From assembly GCA_038049695.1 (NCBI GenBank), contig CP142457.1, positions 59,640,501-59,704,500 on the forward strand: 64,000 bases of DNA. Reading direction: 5' to 3'. The DNA is from Cinnamomum chago (Eukaryota; Streptophyta; Magnoliopsida; Laurales; Lauraceae). Positions 22,701 to 36,900 of the stretch are shown here, in pieces. Every line of letters begins with the position of its first letter. The stretch's first letter is position 1. The notes under the pieces were generated by a model. The model was not told the origin of the DNA. It searched no databases and saw only the letters and a program-made list of their open reading frames with translations. Both the position numbers and the translations under genes were made by a program.

Positions 22701-25700
22701 ACAATACCAATACAGGTGATGGTCCGATGGATGTTGCATAGAATCTTGTAACTGTTCAGCAGCCATTTACAGTAATAGGCTCTTTTTTTTCCCATATTCC
22801 TAGCTATTTCATCAAAATATTAAATTATTGAAAGGATACCCATGCCCACACTGATTTCCAAATTTAGAAAGATGGAAACATAACTCTACGCCCAATTTTG
22901 GTCTCCAAGTCTGTATTTATATCTGTGGATCATAGCTTATATATCTTGCTTGTTAAAGTTTAGTTAAGATGCTTGATCCTGATCCTAGTCAATAACACAT
23001 TGAAGCGAAGGTTATGTGACAGAAGCGACAGGCCATATACATCAACGCTGGAGCTGATGGTTAGCAATGGAATAATTCTTTTATCTATTTTTGGCACCAA
23101 GAACACATGGCAGAAAAAAGAAGCAGAGTAAATTACCTGCAAATTCTGCCATCAGCAAATCTAGTTCACCAATGGTTTTTCTTTCTGCAGCTGCATGTAA
23201 AAGTGGCAATATACTTTCATTTCTCTCCAATCCAGAGAGGTGTCGTACATACTCAAGCTGACCAGATACGTGTCGAGAAGGAGGCTCCTTTTCTAACAAG
23301 CTCAAAAGTGGTCGAACTTGACCATGCTGAGAAGATAATGTACCGACACCAGCAGGGAATCCATTTGTTGCAAGTTCTATCTGTTTTAGAGGTTTGTCAG
23401 ACGAACCTCTATTAGCAGAATTTGCAGCTCGCTGTCTAAGTAAGTCAGCATCTGATCGAGAAGATTCAGGCTTCAGCAAATCTAGATGTTCACGGTCCTT
23501 AGAGGCAACAGTTGTAGGTTCTTTGGTGGTTGTATTCCCAACAGTTTCAAGACTCACATGCTCTGGAGGATGGTTTGCATGAACTTTTTCCATATCTCCT
23601 TGAAAGTAATTAGAGTCTGGTGTATTGGCGTCTGAATAATGGATATGGGAAGCAGAAGCACGTGACGTTTCGAGAGCTCCAGCTGACAAAGGATGGTCAC
23701 CAACCCCAAGAATAACCTTAGATGGATCAAGTTGGCCGGACCCAAGAAGAGGCGCATCACCCTGCCCTGAAAGGGGTCTGTTGGGATCAATTGGACCAGA
23801 TCTTGGTCGTGGAGGTGGGCCATCAGCTGGAATAGAGGCCCCACCAGACAAAGAAGCCAGTCGAGCTGCCTCATTTAAGCTGTGAAGTGTGTTGACAAGC
23901 CTAATGAGTATTCCATTCTTTGCAGCAATCCGACAAAAATCATTTCGAGGTGTCGAATGCTTGAGTTTAAAAACCTGCCACATGCCATCAACAGCAAGGT
24001 GCACCATTTCTCTGGAGAAGCGAAAAGAACTGAATCAATGCTTTCAACAGAAAAAAAAAAGAAGGGGTCCGGAAAAATTCACACTATAACAAATGCTGAA
24101 AAGATGTAAGAGTTGGAAGTCCAAACAATATATTTAGTATGATTGAGCTACGTATAGACCTGTACTTCGCATAGTCAGGCTCTAGGAATCCCACCAAAAC
24201 AGGTATTCCACGACATGCAATGAACATTTGAAGCGTCAAGGGGCTGGACAACAAATCAGCACCACAATTACAACTCAGTAGATATAATTTCCATCCATCT
24301 AAATCTGTTCAACCAGGAAATGCATGCATGAATCCGTACCTGGATTGACAAAGCTGCTGCAAAAAATAAGCTGCTTGCATCCGAACTTCGCGGGGACGAT
24401 CAGGCACCGCAAAGTTCATCACGACTGGGATCTACAATTCAATGTAGTAACAAACATGGTAATTGATATTTACAATAAAACATGGTCCATTCCCAATATG
24501 AATTTTATGGCATAGATTCTTCAATCTAAAATTTTGGTACTTACAAGACCAATTAGACAAGCATTTTCTTGGAAATCAGCATTGTCTTTGATAATCTGGT
24601 TGATCATTTGCAACACAGCGCATATCACCTGAAATTGTTGGAGGACATTACCAGGTTTGATACTTTTAAGTATTATTTAGCAAACACATTTATAGATAGG
24701 AAAATAATGGCAAAGAAAGCTTGCATTTCCATGAATACTCCAAACAGAATCAGCCTACAGAATAAGTTCAGGGATAGTACTTACATGGTTTTTAGGGACT
24801 TCAAGCAATTCCATTAAAGGGAGTAAACCATGTTGATTGACAAAAATAATTTTCTGCTCTGGCCGCTCCAGAAATGAAGCAATGAGCTTCTGACATGCTG
24901 AGACAATTGTATCTTCAGATTCACTTGGCTTCAATGACCCAACTAATTTGCTGAACTCAACAGCCTACACATGGGAAAATATAAACAATGTTAGATGGTC
25001 AAAAAAGTTTACGAAATATCCAATGTGAAAATGTGAAAAGTGAAGACATATGAATGGTCTAGAATAGTCAGGAATGATAACATAAAATATTATTCCATAC
25101 TCAGAATGAGCAACACTAAACATTTATTATATGAGCCGTGATGAACAAAAAATATTAGAACCCAGCCATCCATCAGAATCACATACCGTTATGAGACTGT
25201 AACTTCATCATCATCAAAGCCTTGTCCCAAGATATGTATCAAAGCTAAGTACATGTATTAGAACTATATAGATACAGCAGCTCCTTGAGGAAATTGGTAT
25301 AGTTATGTGGTGCTTCTTTTTCTTACTTTTTTTTTTAAATGTCGCCTTATCGCCTTAGTTTATTCCCCCCCCCCCCCCCCCCCCCCCCCCCCCACCAAAA
25401 AAAAAGACGAAGAAAGAGAAAAGAAGAGGATAAACGTGGAACTACATTCCAAAGGGTTTCTAAACTAAAGCCTAAACAACTGTCAGCCCCCATCCCGCAT
25501 GTAGAAACCAGAACCGCCCCCCCTTCCCCAAAAAATAAAATAATAATAATAATAATAAAATTAGACAATTACTGATGTCCCCTTAATCTCAATGTGAAAA
25601 ATAGAAGGTGAGAAGCATACAATTACTGATATCCCCTTAATCTCAATGTGAAAAATAGAAGGTGAGAAGCATCTCTCTCTCTCTCTCTCTATCATTACTG

Positions 25701-25741
25701 ATGTCCCCTTAATCTCAATGTGAAATAGAAGGTGAGAAGCA

Positions 25742-25774
<33 letters not shown>

Positions 25775-28700
25775 TCAATAACACAGTCATTAACCCAAAA
25801 CAAAAAAAATAAAAACTAAAATCACAATATTGAGAGAACAAACAGCACCTGTACAGGGAAAAGATTCTCTCCAGCCAATTTCTCATCAAAGCCCTGCTGA
25901 ACCATGAAAAAAAGGGACACATTATGTATCAGGCAAAAAATATGGATATTTATATACATTTTACCACAACATTTACCCACTCTAACATTCACGACGTAAA
26001 CAATAGGAAAGTGGATTCCGGTTTTATGAAACAAGGTAACCATATCACTGGACTTTACCAACAATTGTACAATGAAAAAAATTTCTGGTAATAAAAAATT
26101 TGATGTATTGCAGCAAAAAGCATAATGACTCAGATATTTAGCTGAAAATGATTATTTATTCCTCACTCATCAGTCCCCTAGCAAGAAATCGACTGCATAT
26201 TCATGCTTAGCAATGGCTATGAAACTGTTACTGGTAACCACAAATACACATGCACGTTCAGTGAAAAAATACCCAAATGCGAAATCAGCCACTCTTTAAC
26301 CATTATAAGCTGATGTAGCCAGCTATATCTTAGGTGATATTTATGAGAAATTGAGCAAACGATTTCCTTGGTTTGTGAATACCCCATCTCAGAGAGAGAG
26401 AGAGCACTTGCATGGTTTATTTTGGCTTCCTAATAATGGCCAAATTTCATGTGTGAAAAGATGTCAAAATGGCATGAAAATGGATCCATTGGAAAGGAAA
26501 CCAAAGTTCATGTGATCCGACTCCAATTTAGAAAGTTATGGGCCAATTTCCACTAGGGTAAGGCAAGTAGCATATTTAGGGGGTATTATTGTCAATTTTA
26601 TTTTCTTACCATATTTAGATGGCTAAATTAAGTGAGACTCATTTCAGATGATTTGGACATGTCCAACACAGGCCACCAACAGCTCCAGTTAGGAAAAGCT
26701 TTTCTATGCAGGTTGATGGCCCATGAAGGAAAATGGGTAGGCTGAGGAGGACATAAATGGAAGTAGTACTAACAGATATGAAGTACAACCTATCCAAGGA
26801 TTTAACACCATATGGCCAATCCTGATATAAAAAAATTCCTGGCTCTAGAAGCTGGTAGAAGTAGCTTCTAGGCTCAATGATCAACAAAACCTGGCTACAA
26901 TAATTTATTCTTTTTTTTATAACGGAGGGTGTCCCAGCCCTTCGGGCCAGGCTAATCCCTACGGGCCCGAAGGGAGCCGGGTAAATCCCTTATGGTCCCA
27001 GTGTGGTAGCACAGTTTCAAAACCTCAACCTCTAGGAGCAAACCGTGGTCCTAGGCCAACTGGCTACAATAATTAGTTTATGGTGATTCCTAAAAATGAA
27101 CCAAACAGTTCAAAAGGCTAACATATGACGACAAAAATTTTATTTATTCCACTTTAAAAACACCATGCTTCAAAATCAAATGATGAATAACTAGTTTGAT
27201 TGAATTAAATGCACACAATAATCCAAACACATACCAGACTGTTGATATCAATTACATCATCCCCCAGAACCCCCATCATAATACGCAACAGCTCTCCACC
27301 ATTTCTCTTGCCTGCTTCATTTTCTGTTCGTTTTTTAGCCATCCTATCCTTCAGCTTTTTAGCCAGATCATTCTTTCCAAGATCATATGGAAATGCACTG
27401 CCTTGAGTCATATGTGAAGAAGAAGCAGAGGTTGAAGCTTCAGTTGCTTGATCAACGTGAATTCTATCCAATGGCTGAAACAAATCTTCTAGAGAAGCAT
27501 CACCAGGCTTGTCACTAAATCTACTAAGTTCATGATTACTGGAAACAACTGATGCCATGGCAGCCTTCTAACATAGTAGTTTAAAATTCCATTAGACTCA
27601 GCAGTTGACCAACAGAATATGCATAGTAACAATCCATGTCATGTGCCATCTCAAAATTTATAATTTTAACAAATAAACTCAATTCCAGACTCTAACAGTG
27701 CAATAAACCTTAAAAAGAAAAGTCAATTTAGTTGTGATCATTGTTCAAAATTGTGGCCGCTATGATTGTTGTGGTGGACCCCAAAAGGAAATACACGACG
27801 GGCGGCGTGGCCCGTTGCAGCGTGAGCCATTAACTATCACTTCTTCGTGTTTCACTCCAATCAGAGTTAGGTCCACCGTAAAATTGATCGTGCTACATGA
27901 TTTGAATTGTTGGGCTACCAAACATAGGACTTTTGCATCTAGCCATCTACAAGCAATTAGGTTCATCAAATACTACCAGCTATCTGATCAAAAGATCATT
28001 AATTGGATGGTTAGAAAATAGAAACTTACCATCATCCATTTAATGACTTTAAATGGTCTAGTGGCATTACCCAATTGGCCTGGCTTTTTACTAAATGCAC
28101 AGGTCTCAAAATTCTCTTTTATATGGTGGGACAAATGATTCACACAATTTCTTCCACGTGTTTTATTACCTCAGAGCTTGGATCCTCTTAGGCTTGGATC
28201 CACGGAAAATTCATGAGGCTCCTCAATGAGGCTTACTTATGAAAAATCTTAAGTGCTAAAAATAAATGCCCTCCTCTTCTATCTTCTTTATCAAATTTCA
28301 CTCCAATAGGACTTTGGCCCACCATCGAATTGACCACTATAAAAACACTTGAATTTAACTTGATCCCAACCCTTATTGTAGAAAAAGTAGTTGACTGCCT
28401 ATTCAAGAGGCGGGCTTTATTCGGGCCAATACTATTCTAGAGCATGGTTATGATTGATGTGAACAAGAGCATGCATCATACATTTCTTTGTACACATGCA
28501 ATTCCAAAGAGAAGTCCGGTACAAATCACTAAAATCAACCAATTAATACAAAGGCATTCATATCTATAATAATCAATGTTAGCAATGCATGTGAGAATGC
28601 AGAAGTATCAGCCCAGCGTGTAAAATCAGTAAAAAGCACCTCAACCATTTGGGCTGGTGGCAATTCATGCACAGGGATAACCATATTTAATCTGAAAGAT

Positions 28701-30886
28701 GAATGCAAAAGAAACTTCACACATCATACAACAAAGCAGCTTGGGTTCATGGGTTTCTCCTTCAGTAGCCACCTGATCTTCTACTGCTTTGGCATCCCAA
28801 AGAACATCACGATGGCCAAGTCGGCTTGTATTCGCAATCCAACAAGTTTCTTCCCTGATGTGTTGTGTGTCTGCCAAAGACTAAGGATAATCACAGCCCA
28901 AAATGAGATACACCTAAGATTGACTGGTTGGATACCAGTGTCATTCTACCTTCATGGATCTTCTATATTTTTCATTTTTTAACAGGTAAACAATTGGATT
29001 ATCAAACACACAGTTACTGATACTAAATAAGTAAACTAAAAAGGTATTATCCATGTGGCTAGAAAACCTTGAACAAGAAAAGCTTTCGCGTCCAAGAATA
29101 TAATCACATACGGTAACAAGAAATCCCCTCTGCAAGCATCTTAATAAATTCTTCCTTTCAATCAGAATTGAGTGAAAAGCCTGCCTCCTTCCAGACAAAT
29201 CTACACAACGGAAATGGAAGGTACATAAGGGTAGGTTTGTGCGGCGAGATTTGCCACGGAAAGGGGAGGAGACAAGGCGCCAGATTTCACGGTCACGAGA
29301 ATAAGCACCTTCCAATTGTGCTACAAACTCTTGACAAATCTCATTCTTTCTATTATCATATTAAATAGTAGAAAAAAATACTGTCCTAATGCCAAAAATG
29401 AAAAAAGATGGGTGTATGTATCCATCCAAAACCATGGTTATATATCCTTTTTGCATTATTCAATGAGCAGACAACTCAAGGAAAGCATATCATTAATAAG
29501 AACTCATAACATTAATTACAACTTATATCAATTATCATTAACACGAACTTGGGAAAATGCTGATTCCATTCATGCAAGCCTTAAGAGATAAAATTGGAAA
29601 TAATGAAGCCACTTAATACTTTTCAGTTTTCACCAAGGATCTATAAAGAAATTGTTAGCAATAGATATTTACCTTCAGTAGAGTAGGTTCTTGACCAAAA
29701 CCAAATAAATTATTCTCAGCAATGGAACTCCCATTTCCTTCATGTTCTCCAGCTACAATGTTTTTCTTTTTTGACTCAGAAGAGTCTAAATCCCCATTCG
29801 ACATCCTTTCATTTGTACCTCCCATAGTTGCTAGCTCATTGGCTGGACTGCTAAAAGCCACTTCTCCAGTAGATGAAAGCCTGTTAGTCTTAGATCTGGC
29901 TGATGGCTTTACATGGATAGCCAAGGTCGGATCTTGATTAGAGATCACATCTTTTGGATCATCTGAACTAGTGTTGGGAAAATTTGCCTCAACATCACTA
30001 GTCTTTCCCATCCGGTCTGTGTCAGACCCGCTGACACCAAGAGCTTCTGTTGGGCCTTCCTAAAGCATGAAATACAAGATATAATTTAAAAATGAGACAA
30101 AAGGAAAATGTGTCAACCTGCAACAAGGTCTTAGAAGTAATGTTCAGCCATAGGGAAAAATAAGGATGATTCAACTGAATAGCATATTTTCCTAGCAAAC
30201 ATCCATCTTTGGCATTTTGCAGGTGATAAGCAGTACTTAGGTTCTCACTAGTTCAAACTCAGACGCATCTCCCTTTGTTTTCTCTCCTGAAGGGCTCTCA
30301 CCACTGCTCTGATCATCTCCATTTAAGCTCTCTCCATCCATGGCAGCATCTTGATGCATACTCCTAAAAGAAATCAAGCCAACAGACAATTCCACTGTCA
30401 CACTATCAGCAAGGTACTGGAATGGAAGCTACAGTTACATATCATACAAGGAACTGAAATAACAAAAAAAAATTTAAATCTCATAGCTACTTATAAGGAA
30501 AAAAGAAAAAAAAAATCAATGGATGAACTGAAATAAAAAAAAATCCCATAGCTACTTATTAAAAAAATCAACAGCCTAAGCCTCTAATAATTGCACAATG
30601 AAAGAAAAAGTTGAACCTAGTGATATCATACTTTTCAACAGCCCCATATATCTTTCTGAAAACAAGCTTGACAGGACATAAATTTCCAAATAGATTAAAG
30701 TTCAAACCATATAAAATTAAGGAAACAAAATCGGGCCACGTTCAATGGTGGTAAATTCAAAAGCTATGGCCAACACACTCATGGTTGAGTGGTGTTGGCA
30801 CCTTAGTTCCACACACGTGCCCAGGGATTATCCCTAGGTCCTCAAGTCAAAGTATCACTACTTACTAGTGACCCAATGTGGCAAAA

Positions 30887-30926
<40 letters not shown>

Positions 30927-33900
30927 CAAAAGCCATGGCTGATTACATCTTTCGAATATTTTCAAAATTAAATGACATCTTTTAACCCCAGAAGGTACAA
31001 TCAGGATCCAGAACACTGAACTGCACAGTTGAAAACACACACCAGAACGATTACCCTAAAAATAAATATGTAAATTGTTGGTATCTACCTCATTGTTCCA
31101 CTTGTTTGCCGAAGAGATGATTGCAGAGCACGCCTTGAATTTTGTATCCAAGGATGTAGAAGTAATGTCTTCGCATCTGGTCTCTGCATAGCATCCTGCA
31201 ATATGGTTCTCAATGTTTAAACACGAAAATTGAAAGAATTATGAGTGCACCAGTGCAAGTGATTATTGGAAACTAAAGACCACAAAGATTACATAATTGA
31301 GGCAAACCAAAGCAGTAAAGAAGGGGAAATGTTCGAAAATAGAAATGATACTTCCTACTACCTTACCTTTTTAAAGCACTGATGCAAAAAATCTGTAATA
31401 TCAGGGGAAAGGCCGTCAGGTATAGGAGGGTGCTCATCCTGAAAACCAGGAAACGTATATACAGATATATGAATATAAAAACAGAGAACTAGGATGAATC
31501 AGAGTCAATAAAATAAATGCATGGTTAAGAAATATATAAACTTCCTATACTAGACATATCAACTGAGGAAATGTAGATTTTGAAGATTAAAATATATCCA
31601 CTCAAAAAATAATAACCAAAAGAAAAGTTGCGAAAGGGAGCAGATGTATATTCCTAAAACACACTGTCACTTAACAAAGAAACCAGAGACCAAGTTTTAA
31701 CAAAATCAACAAAAAATAATAAAAAATGATCTGTTGAAAGATCAAGGAAAAAAACCTGAACAATCCGGAAAAGGGCGGGCATAGGCTGGAGATCATAGTA
31801 TGGAGGAACACATGTGAGAAGCTCAATCACTGTGCAGCCAACACTCCAGATGTCTGATGCAGCACAAACTCCTGACATTTCAATCACCTGCATCAAGATG
31901 ACGCAACCTTGAATGACATTATTGCACACCTGTAGACAAAAGCTGCATGTACAAAGGAATCCTGAAGAACAAGAGACATCACTTGGATCAACCAGTTCTT
32001 TCAGTGGGAATAAGGGGATCCAAGAGAATCACAAGAAATAAACTATAGTACACAGTATGCTTGTCTGTGACACTATCAATTATATTTGTAATCAATTAAT
32101 CAGACATTCGAAAGTTCAGGTCATCACAACATTGCCCTATCCATACATTTTGTGGGTTTCACCACAGCTTCCCTTCTCATAAGATGAAGCACCCAATAAG
32201 GTATTTCTTTGGATCCCTTCTAAACTTTTTCACAGCTGATACCAAGATCTTAAATAGGGATAAGAAATACACCTATAAGGTGGCTAAAGTGCCTCTGATT
32301 TAGGTGATTTAACCCCCTAAAGCATATAGTCTCTTCCAAATGGAAGTCACACATGCCGGCTGATGAGCTACCAAAGAGAGCCCAAGGACAGAAAACAAAG
32401 AGACACCAAACAAATAAAAACTACAAAGGTTAATATCATACTAAAATATACCACATAAATATACTTCAAGAAGAGGTCGTGACCCCATAAAATTAGGCCT
32501 AAACAGTAGCATAAAATTCATTAATACTGCATTAAGGGATTTAAAAAACCAAAAACAAGAACAGCAGGGGTTTTCCGCAATTTACTGAAATCTGTAAATG
32601 GTCAGAAAACAGCAAGCAAACAGGAGTTTCAGGGCTAATTAATTGGGTCAACCTGGGCCAAACGCACTGGGACCTGTGACCCCTAGTCGACCAAGGGTGC
32701 TCTTTAAATAAGGCAGGGCTCTCATAACCAAATAGTGGGACACGTGGGGCCCCCAGCAGCAATTGTGCAAGGTCTCAGGACGTCCACCCACTTCCAAATT
32801 ATCTTTCTTTTTTATTTTAAGTTAATAAAGATTAGGAGTCTCGTTAGCATTAGTTGGAGAGTACAGAATACAGATATATTAGAATTCCAGTTTGTTTGCC
32901 ATGAAATAGAATAAAAATAGCAAGCTATCCTTACAATGCACCTGCAATTTCCACAACACATTTTTCAGTAAAAAAGAATGCAACTATTGGATTTTATTTC
33001 ACTTTATTTTTATTCTATTTCATGGCAAACAAACAGGCCCTTGTTAGGGTTTTATGGGAGACCTTGATGGCATTATATAAGCATTATGAGGGTCGAGTGG
33101 TTGTATTCAGCACATAATGTCTACAGTAATATAATTTTATGAGTCTTCTTCCTTCCTTGGTCAAGTGAGGCTCCCTTTGGATTGAGATATCGCTGCATCT
33201 AAAGATCAATTGTCAGTTAATTTGGGTTCCTGGTTGATATTTACAATTTAGAATTTCTGCAAGTTTTCCAGATTTTCTGGTTTGTGAGTTTTGGTCCCTC
33301 GGCAAGTCTAATTGCTTTAATAGGCACTGTATCATTTTTTTAATGATAACTAAATCTTGTTAAAAGATGCTAATCAGTGCAGAACATTTTTAAAGTAAAA
33401 TCATTTTAAAAAAAAATTTAAAGTAAAAACTCATTAAATTGAAAGGATACACCAACAACCAGTAACGCCAAGGACCAATAATACTTTCTGGCTGCCAAAC
33501 ACGTACTCCTTTCAACAAAAATTTCATCATCCAGCTAATCAGATTTCTATCTCCCTATCATTTCAAAATTGCTAATATCTTAACCAAAAAAGAAAGAAAG
33601 AAAGAAGAAGAAATAATTCACAGATCTAGAGTAGGACTAAATATTGAAAGAACCACCAGATCTTGAAGAGTACCTCTGGAGCCATCCAATATGGTGTTCC
33701 AACAACAGAATGTGTATTAACATCTGCCTCAGTTAGTTTTGTTGCAACCCCAAAGTCAGCAAGTTTAACAAGTCCCTGAAAATACACATTACCTAGACAA
33801 GTTAATTAAATAATGGATAAAAACCCAGGCTTACTAAAAAAACAATGGAAATCAATTATTAAACTAGGCAAAAAATAGGGATTAGATTCCAAATGCAAAC

Positions 33901-36900
33901 AGAATATGCATCCCAAATGGAACTGGTACACTAAAAAAATCGCAAAGTCCTAGCAGCAGGACATGTCACAGGCATTGAGTTATGTACTTGCAAGAGGCAC
34001 AAGGTCAAGTTTGGAGCCTATGAACAATAAAATGTAGGTTCACTGTGACTGCCTGTGCCTTTGCATCTATGCATTGTTGTTTTAAGATCGTGTCCCAAGA
34101 AAATGCACAATAACACGTTAAATTAAACCACAAAGTTCAGTACGAACAAAATAGTTAAGCAATCACAGTTAGAAGGTGCTTATTGTCACAACCATGAGGT
34201 TGGGGCTCCAAGTCATGCACTAGCCGAAAAAGAAAACAGAATGGAAGAAAAAAAATTATTTAAGCCATCAACTGATATGGCTGAAAGTTCCAAGTTGATG
34301 TAGGATAGAGCTGTGGACCCACACATGGGGCCCAAGACTGTATAGGACTTTTTATTATTTCCTTAATTATTTGTCATTAGATTTCTAATTTTGTTTAATG
34401 GGTTGTAATTAGGATAGTATACAATTTCTTTAGTTTCCTAGTTTAATTAGGTGACTTAGCCCCTAAGTTTTGTTTCCTTATTTATATGGCATTGTAGAGA
34501 TGGAATTCTCAGAATTGATTAATACAATTTGTGGGTTTATCCCTTTTGAGTTGTGTCCTCGTGATCAATCTTCGGCCCTAATACCAATTGGTGCGGATAG
34601 CGGAGGTAGAGATGTGGGAGGGCAATGAAGATAGAAAAAGATAGGAAAGATGATACATTTTCTTGGGCTCTCACCAAACTCCAATCTGGAGGCATTACGT
34701 CAGATGACCAAGGTAGGTAGGGCTCAAGAGACTCAGAAATTGGGTTCTCACCAAACTCCAATTGAGGAGGCGTTAGGGATTTCTTGAAGGAGAACTCGAA
34801 GAAAATTCATTTTCATTAATCATCAATCATTCATTCATTCATTACCTAGCCAAAGAGGCTTTACATCATTATATAGGAAAATAAATAACCCTAAGACTAA
34901 TCTGGACCATCCAAACACACTGATGGCCAAGATTAAAACATCCTAATGAGCAACCTAAATCATAATTAAAGGCCTAAATAACATAAAATAAAGGGGCTGG
35001 GCCCAAAGGCTTTGACACGATAATTGGGTTGGGCCCGTTGAAGGGTCGACCCATGGGGGACCATGAGCTTGTCCTGCATCAGTATCACACAACTGATGCC
35101 TTTACACTTTTATATTTTACTTAGTACACAAAAAGGGAGCAAAGATTTCTATAAAAAAGGGGAAAAAACACTTTATTTCTGTAAAGCATGTATACTGCTT
35201 CCAAAAAAAATATTTTATTTTATTTTTCCAATATAAGGGGCTTTCATATGAATTTAAATGATACGACTCTGTCAATCACAGAGTGAATCCAAGAGGGAAA
35301 CCACTTTCATTCACTTGTAGGCAATGAGTGTGAACAAGAGGGCCCATGGTTAGATGATACGGATTGCCAATGGCATGGGTCTCATATTGGATTGACCAAG
35401 CCCCAAAAATCTCCCCATTAAGACAGTTTGAACCCTTGATCAATGGCCTGGGAAAAAGATTGAGGAAACAAAGCAAGGATTGACATTCCATTAAAAAGAT
35501 GTTAACAAGTAATAGCTCAATAGTCAATAGAGACTAAAAGCTTTACTACAGAACTGTATGGCCAATCACAATGTGTTCTAACGATGTTGTTACCTCTTTG
35601 GTTGTCAATATATTTGCACCCTTAATATCTCGATGTATTACACCTTGTTCATGTAGGTAAACTAAACCTTCTAAGACCTGTCCATAGTAAATTAGGAAAC
35701 TTAAATAATCAATATTGAACATCAAAAGTACTACATTGCAGGACAGATTGATATGCAAACCTGAGCAATGTAAACTGCCACCAAAGATTCAGGGAAGGGC
35801 CCGAACTTGTTTGGCTTGATGATGTTTGCAAGTGAGCCATTTTCCACATACCTGCAAGAACTCCATTCACTACGTTACTGGATCTACTTATTTATAATAA
35901 TATTGTAAAACTCATTTTTATCAAGGGGACTAAGGACAGGAGCAGATGTATTAAAGAAAAAGAAATGAAGTTGCTTATGAATGTTTAAGGATACTTACTC
36001 AAGAATTATATGAAGGTGGGTCTTTGTCTTTGAGGATCCAAGATACTTCACAATGTTTTTATGGTTCAGATTCTACAAGGCAGGCAAAATTTTAACAAAC
36101 GTAAAAATCATAGTTTGAATCTCCAGTGCCCATTATCATGTCACCTATCTAGCATGCATCCAGCATGACCAACTCCACGATATAATTAAATAAACTAAAC
36201 TTAATAATAACATGGTGTAATTTATGTTAGACTCGGGCAAGTCTATAATCAGCAAATGATAGTAAAAAGGTACATACAACACTTGCTTATAACCTGACAT
36301 TAACTGCCACATGTAAGCTTTCCCTGACAGCTTACATAGGATATGTTAAGAGCACTCTCAGCAGTCATTTTAGGTTAACTGGAATAAATTCCCATAGAAA
36401 AAAGAAAAACTTAGAAACATTAGCGGGCATAATATCTGTTCTCGTGTGTAACAATCTCAACATTGACATTGTCTAACAAATGCCGCGCATCCACATCCCA
36501 AAACCAAAAACACGCAAAGACTGTGGTACCCAGATACTTAGAAGTAGGCCATGAATCCACATCATGTCATATCCAATTATCCAATACTTCATTTTTATAT
36601 GTAAAATATGCCCTTGCCTGATCCTAGGAATGTCCATTCCATATGCATCCATGCCTATCTACACGTTATGGGCTATAGCGTAATTACAGATACAGTTCGC
36701 AGATTGTCACACACGTACAAAAAAAAAAGAGTCCACCGATCGTTCAAAAAGGGCATGCATGACAAATCAATTTCCTGCATCAAATATAATGAAATAGTTG
36801 ACAGTGAAAAATTAAGTAAAAGCTGGATAGTATTGCTGAAAAAATAAGGTCTTGATTAACTACTAAAAAATTGTACTACTCCGGTCTCTGTTGTCTGCTG

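Larger units (their letters stand above)
24965..25848 (-). other. Intron 14 of the kinase gene
   Basis: Donor GTGCTG follows the 15-codon exon (25849-25893) and acceptor GTGTAG precedes the exon at 24964. The intron holds the 29-base C run and the triplicated ~52-bp unit listed separately, plus CT and CA microsatellites. Confidence 0.6.
33776..35593 (-). other. Intron 6 of the kinase gene (1.8 kb)
   Basis: Donor GTAACA and acceptor TTTCAG enclose two LTR-like segments in opposite orientation (34297-34590 and 34595-35088). The flanking exons encode the HRD and DFG parts of the kinase and keep phase 0. Confidence 0.65.

Noticed and set aside
25339-25575. Proline-rich ORF
   Set aside because: The proline run comes from a C29 homopolymer in a kinase intron. 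There is no start context or conserved sequence.
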